A stretch of 64,000 bases of DNA from Streptomyces sp. NBC_00249. Its GTDB lineage: Bacteria; Actinomycetota; Actinomycetes; Streptomycetales; Streptomycetaceae. Positions 61,542 through 64,000 of the stretch are shown here, in pieces. The stretch is from NCBI RefSeq assembly GCF_026342355.1, contig NZ_JAPEMV010000007.1, positions 62,001 through 126,000 of the forward strand. The letters are read 5' to 3'. A program made the translations under genes and the position numbers. Every line of letters starts with the position of its first letter. Within the stretch, counting starts at the first letter, position 1. Below the pieces are notes generated by a model. It saw only the letters and a list, made by a program, of their open reading frames with translations. It ran no database searches and was not told where the DNA came from.

Positions 61542-62789
61542 TCACGGGTAGAGCAGGTACTCCTGACGGACCGCCGCGAACCGTGCGAGCCCCGCCGCCC
61601 AGTCGCCCGCGATCTCCTCCACCCCCGCCCCCGCGTCCACCATCGTCCGGACCCGGTCCGATCCGGTCAGCCGGTCGATCCAGTGGTCGGCCCGCCAGCC
61701 GAAGCCGCCCCACGTCCGGCGGGCCGTGACCAGCAGTCCGATGCCCGTCCGGACCGGGTCGAAGGCCTCCCGGTCGTGCACGACGAGGCGGACCCCGCCG
61801 CAGACCTTCCCGGCGTGCTTGGAGAACGACGGCGTGAACCAGGCCTCCCGGAACCACACCCCGGGCAGCCCCAGCCCGTCCGCCGCCTCCGCCCACCGCC
61901 GGTCGACGCCCTCCGCGCCCAGCACCTCGAAGGGCGTGGTCGTCCCCCGGCCCTCCGACAGGTTCGTCCCCTCGAACAGGCAGGTGCCCGCGTACGCGAG
62001 CGCCGTGTCCGGGGTCGGCATGTTCGGGCTCGGGGGCACCCACGGCAGGCCCGTCGCCCCGAAGAACGACTCCCGCCGCCACCCGCCCGTACGGACCACC
62101 CGCAGCCGCGCCGGCCGGTCGGCCAGGAACTCCCCGTTGAACAGCAGGGCCAGCTCCGCCGCCGTCATCCCGTGCGCGAGCGCGATCGGCTCCCGGCCCA
62201 CGAAGCTCGCGTACGGCCGCTGGAGCACCGGCCCGGCCGCCCGGCGTCCGCCCACCGGGTTGGGTCGGTCCAGCACCACCACCGCCTTGCCGGCGAGCGC
62301 GGCCGCGCGCATGCAGTCGTAGAGGGTCCAGACGTAGGTGTAGAAGCGGGCCCCGACGTCCTGGATGTCGAAGACCAGCGTGTCGATCCCGGCGGCGGTG
62401 AAGAGGTCCGCGAGCTTCTGCCCGCTCAGGCCGTACGTGTCGTGCACGGGCAGCCCCGTCGCCGGATCCCGGCCGGCCCCCTCCGAACCGCCCGCCTGCG
62501 CCGTGCCCCGGAAACCGTGCTCCGGCCCGAACACCGCGACCAGGTCGACCCGTTCGTCGGTGTGCAGTACGTCGACCAGGTGGCGGGCGTCGGCGGTGAT
62601 CCCGGTGGGGTTGGTCACCACCCCGACCCGCTGCCCGGCGAGCTCCGCGTACCCGCCGGCGGCGAGCCGCTCGAACCCGGTCCGCACCCGCTCGCCGGCC
62701 GCCGCCGGGGCCGCCCCGGCGCTCCCCACCGCCCCTGCGGCCCCCACGGCCCCCGCCAGTCCCAGCACCCCGCGTCGCGACAGCGTCAT
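61542..62789 (-). CDS. Exported NamZ-type exo-beta-N-acetylmuramidase (DUF1343)
   Basis: A 415-residue protein. The twin-Arg signal SRRGVLGLAGAVGAAGAVGS marks Tat export. DUF1343/NamZ blocks follow: GVVTNPTGITADARHLVDVL, FGPEHGFRGTAQAG, VFDIQDVGARFYTYVWTLYDCM, LDRPNPVGG and VPPSPNMPTPDTALAYAGTCLFEGTN. The family removes terminal N-acetylmuramic acid from peptidoglycan fragments, a cell-wall recycling step. It is divergent from the SDR gene. Confidence 0.88.
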   Translation of the reverse strand: MTLSRRGVLGLAGAVGAAGAVGSAGAAPAAAGERVRTGFERLAAGGYAELAGQRVGVVTNPTGITADARHLVDVLHTDERVDLVAVFGPEHGFRGTAQAGGSEGAGRDPATGLPVHDTYGLSGQKLADLFTAAGIDTLVFDIQDVGARFYTYVWTLYDCMRAAALAGKAVVVLDRPNPVGGRRAAGPVLQRPYASFVGREPIALAHGMTAAELALLFNGEFLADRPARLRVVRTGGWRRESFFGATGLPWVPPSPNMPTPDTALAYAGTCLFEGTNLSEGRGTTTPFEVLGAEGVDRRWAEAADGLGLPGVWFREAWFTPSFSKHAGKVCGGVRLVVHDREAFDPVRTGIGLLVTARRTWGGFGWRADHWIDRLTGSDRVRTMVDAGAGVEEIAGDWAAGLARFAAVRQEYLLYP

Positions 62790-62825
62790 CCGGACAAGCT
62801 AGAGGGCGTGCCCCTTCCGCCCCGA

Positions 62826-62845
62826 CATACCGACTGGTTAGTCTG
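62826..62845. promoter_or_regulatory. Candidate operator upstream of the SDR-acyl-CoA ligase pair
   Basis: ACATACCGACTGGTTAGTCT has imperfect dyad symmetry around its centre TG, resembling TetR sites of the ACCGAC...GTTAGT kind. It lies 38 nt before the SDR start at 62883. No TetR gene is adjacent. Confidence 0.35.
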
Positions 62846-62882
62846 CCCGGGATCCGGCAGTCTGCGACGAGAGGTGACCCCC

Positions 62883-63647
62883 GTGAGCGCGTACCAGGAC
62901 CAGCGAGTCGTCGTCACCGGCGCGGGCGGCGGCATCGGCGCCGCCCTCGCCCACCGCTTCGCCGCCGAGGGGGCCACGGTCGTCGTCAACGACCTCGATC
63001 CCGCGAAGGCCGCCGCCGTGGCGGCGGAGATCGGCGCCCGCGCCGTCGCGGTGCCCGGCGACGCCTCCACCGTCGCCGCGCAGGCCCGCGAAGCCCTCGG
63101 CGGCACCGTCGACGTCTACTGCGCCAACGCCGGACTCGCCTCGGGCGGCGACGCCTTCGCGGACGAGTCCGTCTGGGAGGCCGCCTGGGACACCAACGTC
63201 ATGGCCCACGTCCGCGCCGCCCGCACCCTGCTGCCCCAATGGCTGGAGCGCGGCAGCGGCCGCTTCGTGTCCACCGTCTCCGCCGCCGGACTGCTGACCA
63301 TGATCGGAGCCGCGCCGTACAGTGTCACCAAGCACGGTGCCCTCGCCTTCGCGGAATGGCTCTCGCTGACCTACCGCCACCGGGGTGTGCAGGTCCACGC
63401 CATCTGCCCGCAAGGGGTGCGCACCGACATGCTGACCGCCGCGGGCTCGGCGGGCGAACTCGTCCTGACGCCGACCGCGATCGAGCCGGACGCGGTCGCG
63501 GACGCCCTGTTCGACGGCATGGAGAAGGGCCGGTTCTTGATCCTCCCGCACCCCGAGGTGGCCGACTACTACGCCGCCCGCGCGACCGACCCCGACCGCT
63601 GGCTCGGCTCCATGAACCACCTCCAGCGCAAATGGGAGGCCTCATGA
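62883..63647 (+). CDS. Short-chain dehydrogenase/reductase
   Basis: A 254-residue classical SDR. The cofactor motif TGAGGGIG (residues 12-19) is followed by VVVNDLDPAKA (Asp in the NAD-preferring position), CANAGLASG, and the catalytic Ser-Tyr-Lys as STVSAAG and YSVTKHG. It reduces or oxidises a small carbonyl/hydroxyl substrate. GTG 62883 follows GAGAGGTGA. Its stop overlaps the acyl-CoA ligase start as ATGA, suggesting a shared pathway of fatty or aromatic acyl metabolism. Confidence 0.92.
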   Translation: MSAYQDQRVVVTGAGGGIGAALAHRFAAEGATVVVNDLDPAKAAAVAAEIGARAVAVPGDASTVAAQAREALGGTVDVYCANAGLASGGDAFADESVWEAAWDTNVMAHVRAARTLLPQWLERGSGRFVSTVSAAGLLTMIGAAPYSVTKHGALAFAEWLSLTYRHRGVQVHAICPQGVRTDMLTAAGSAGELVLTPTAIEPDAVADALFDGMEKGRFLILPHPEVADYYAARATDPDRWLGSMNHLQRKWEAS

Positions 63648-64000
63648 CCCAGGCGCCGACCCCTGCGTCCCCGGCCCCGGCCTCGGTCCTGGCCGCCGAG
63701 CCGCCGCTCCAGCGGGCCGTGCCGGCGGCTTCGCCCTCGGGCTCCGAGCCGGGGGTCGCGCACGCGGTCCCCGGCTCCCCCTACGCCGCCCGGCCGTGGT
63801 TGCGGCAGCTGAGCGCCGCCCAGCTCGCCCCGGTCACGCCACCGCCCAGCGTGTTGCACGCCTTCAAGGACGCCGTGGCCCGCGCCCCCCGCCGCACCGC
63901 GCTCGCGTACTTCGACGGCCGGATCGACTACTCCGAGGCCGACGCCCTGTCCGACTCCCTCGCCGGGTACCTCGCCGCGCGGGGCGTCCGCCGCGGGGAC
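63644..64000 (+). CDS. Long-chain fatty acid-CoA ligase family (N-terminus, cut by window)
   Basis: 119 residues are present. After a Pro/Ala-rich leader (residues ~1-45) comes RPWLRQLSAAQLAPVTPPPSVLHAFKDAVARAPRRTALAYFDGRIDYSEADALSDSLAGYLAARGV in sequence, the N-terminal part of AMP-binding acyl-CoA synthetases (FadD-like). The adenylation motifs lie outside the window. The ATG overlaps the SDR stop, so both are one unit. Substrate cannot be told from this part. Confidence 0.85.
   Translation, partial: MTQAPTPASPAPASVLAAEPPLQRAVPAASPSGSEPGVAHAVPGSPYAARPWLRQLSAAQLAPVTPPPSVLHAFKDAVARAPRRTALAYFDGRIDYSEADALSDSLAGYLAARGVRRGD

Noticed and set aside
58086..63647. A 1853-codon + strand open frame
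   Set aside because: It is a GC-driven artefact crossing several convincing minus-strand genes (BKACE, zinc-ribbon protein, hydrolase, NamZ); only its last part (from 62883) is a real SDR gene.

Overview
The window is high-GC actinobacterial chromosome, almost certainly Streptomyces. The evidence is extreme third-position GC, frequent GTG starts and ATGA/GTGA gene overlaps, and many TetR and GntR regulators. The gene content also fits: Ser/Thr kinase, AA10 polysaccharide monooxygenase, FxSxx-COOH locus, dnaE2/imuB pair, hmgA and SoxR. I found a single TTA leucine codon in the genes called, in fxsT. I see no tRNA, rRNA, CRISPR array, insertion sequence or prophage; this reads as chromosome with accessory islands.

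Left end (1-8.4 kb): a leftward FxSxx-COOH operon in the order fxsA (54-aa peptide ending F-N-S-A-L), fxsB (radical SAM), an AAC(3)-fold acetyltransferase, fxsC (TIR-like) and fxsT (ParA-like, TIR-like, NB-ARC and TPR fusion, cut by the window edge). A compact promoter with two dyads precedes fxsA. This is the best candidate for a poorly characterised system in the window.

8.5-19.6 kb: an FMN reductase, a membrane-anchored hypothetical, an alpha/beta hydrolase, and adhE with a perfect Rex-type operator and an attenuator-like leader. Then come a TetR gene divergent from an NCS1 permease and a YtcJ-type amidohydrolase with two phased operators, an intergenic repeat cluster with a 34-bp inverted repeat, a frameshifted acetate-transporter gene and a DUF3533 membrane protein.

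19.7-34.4 kb: a LexA-boxed dnaE2 with an inactive-looking imuB, an acyl-CoA dehydrogenase-like flavoprotein, secreted hydrolases (lipase, sorted LPMO, SGNH esterase), DUF402 and GNAT genes, a YtrA-type GntR regulator, an AAA ATPase and a Ser/Thr kinase.

34.5-50.3 kb: a class III CoA transferase, a DrrAB-like ABC exporter with a divergent TetR regulator and paired operators, an orphan type-ISP-like domain protein, a small acidic duplicated-motif protein, a UTRA-GntR regulator next to hmgA, a beta-helix / cupredoxin / membrane protein group, and a TetR gene followed by a molybdopterin oxidoreductase.

50.4-64 kb: a CitMHS citrate transporter, then a catabolic block. Aldehyde dehydrogenase and acyl-CoA dehydrogenase share one TetR operator motif, with a zinc alcohol dehydrogenase and the TetR gene between them. 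A second TetR regulator shares a different operator with a MaoC hydratase. SoxR, a divergent BKACE protein, a lipase-like hydrolase, a NamZ-type muramidase and an SDR-acyl-CoA ligase pair (cut by the right edge) close the window. Functional links between neighbours are inferred from overlaps, spacing and shared operators, not from expression data.
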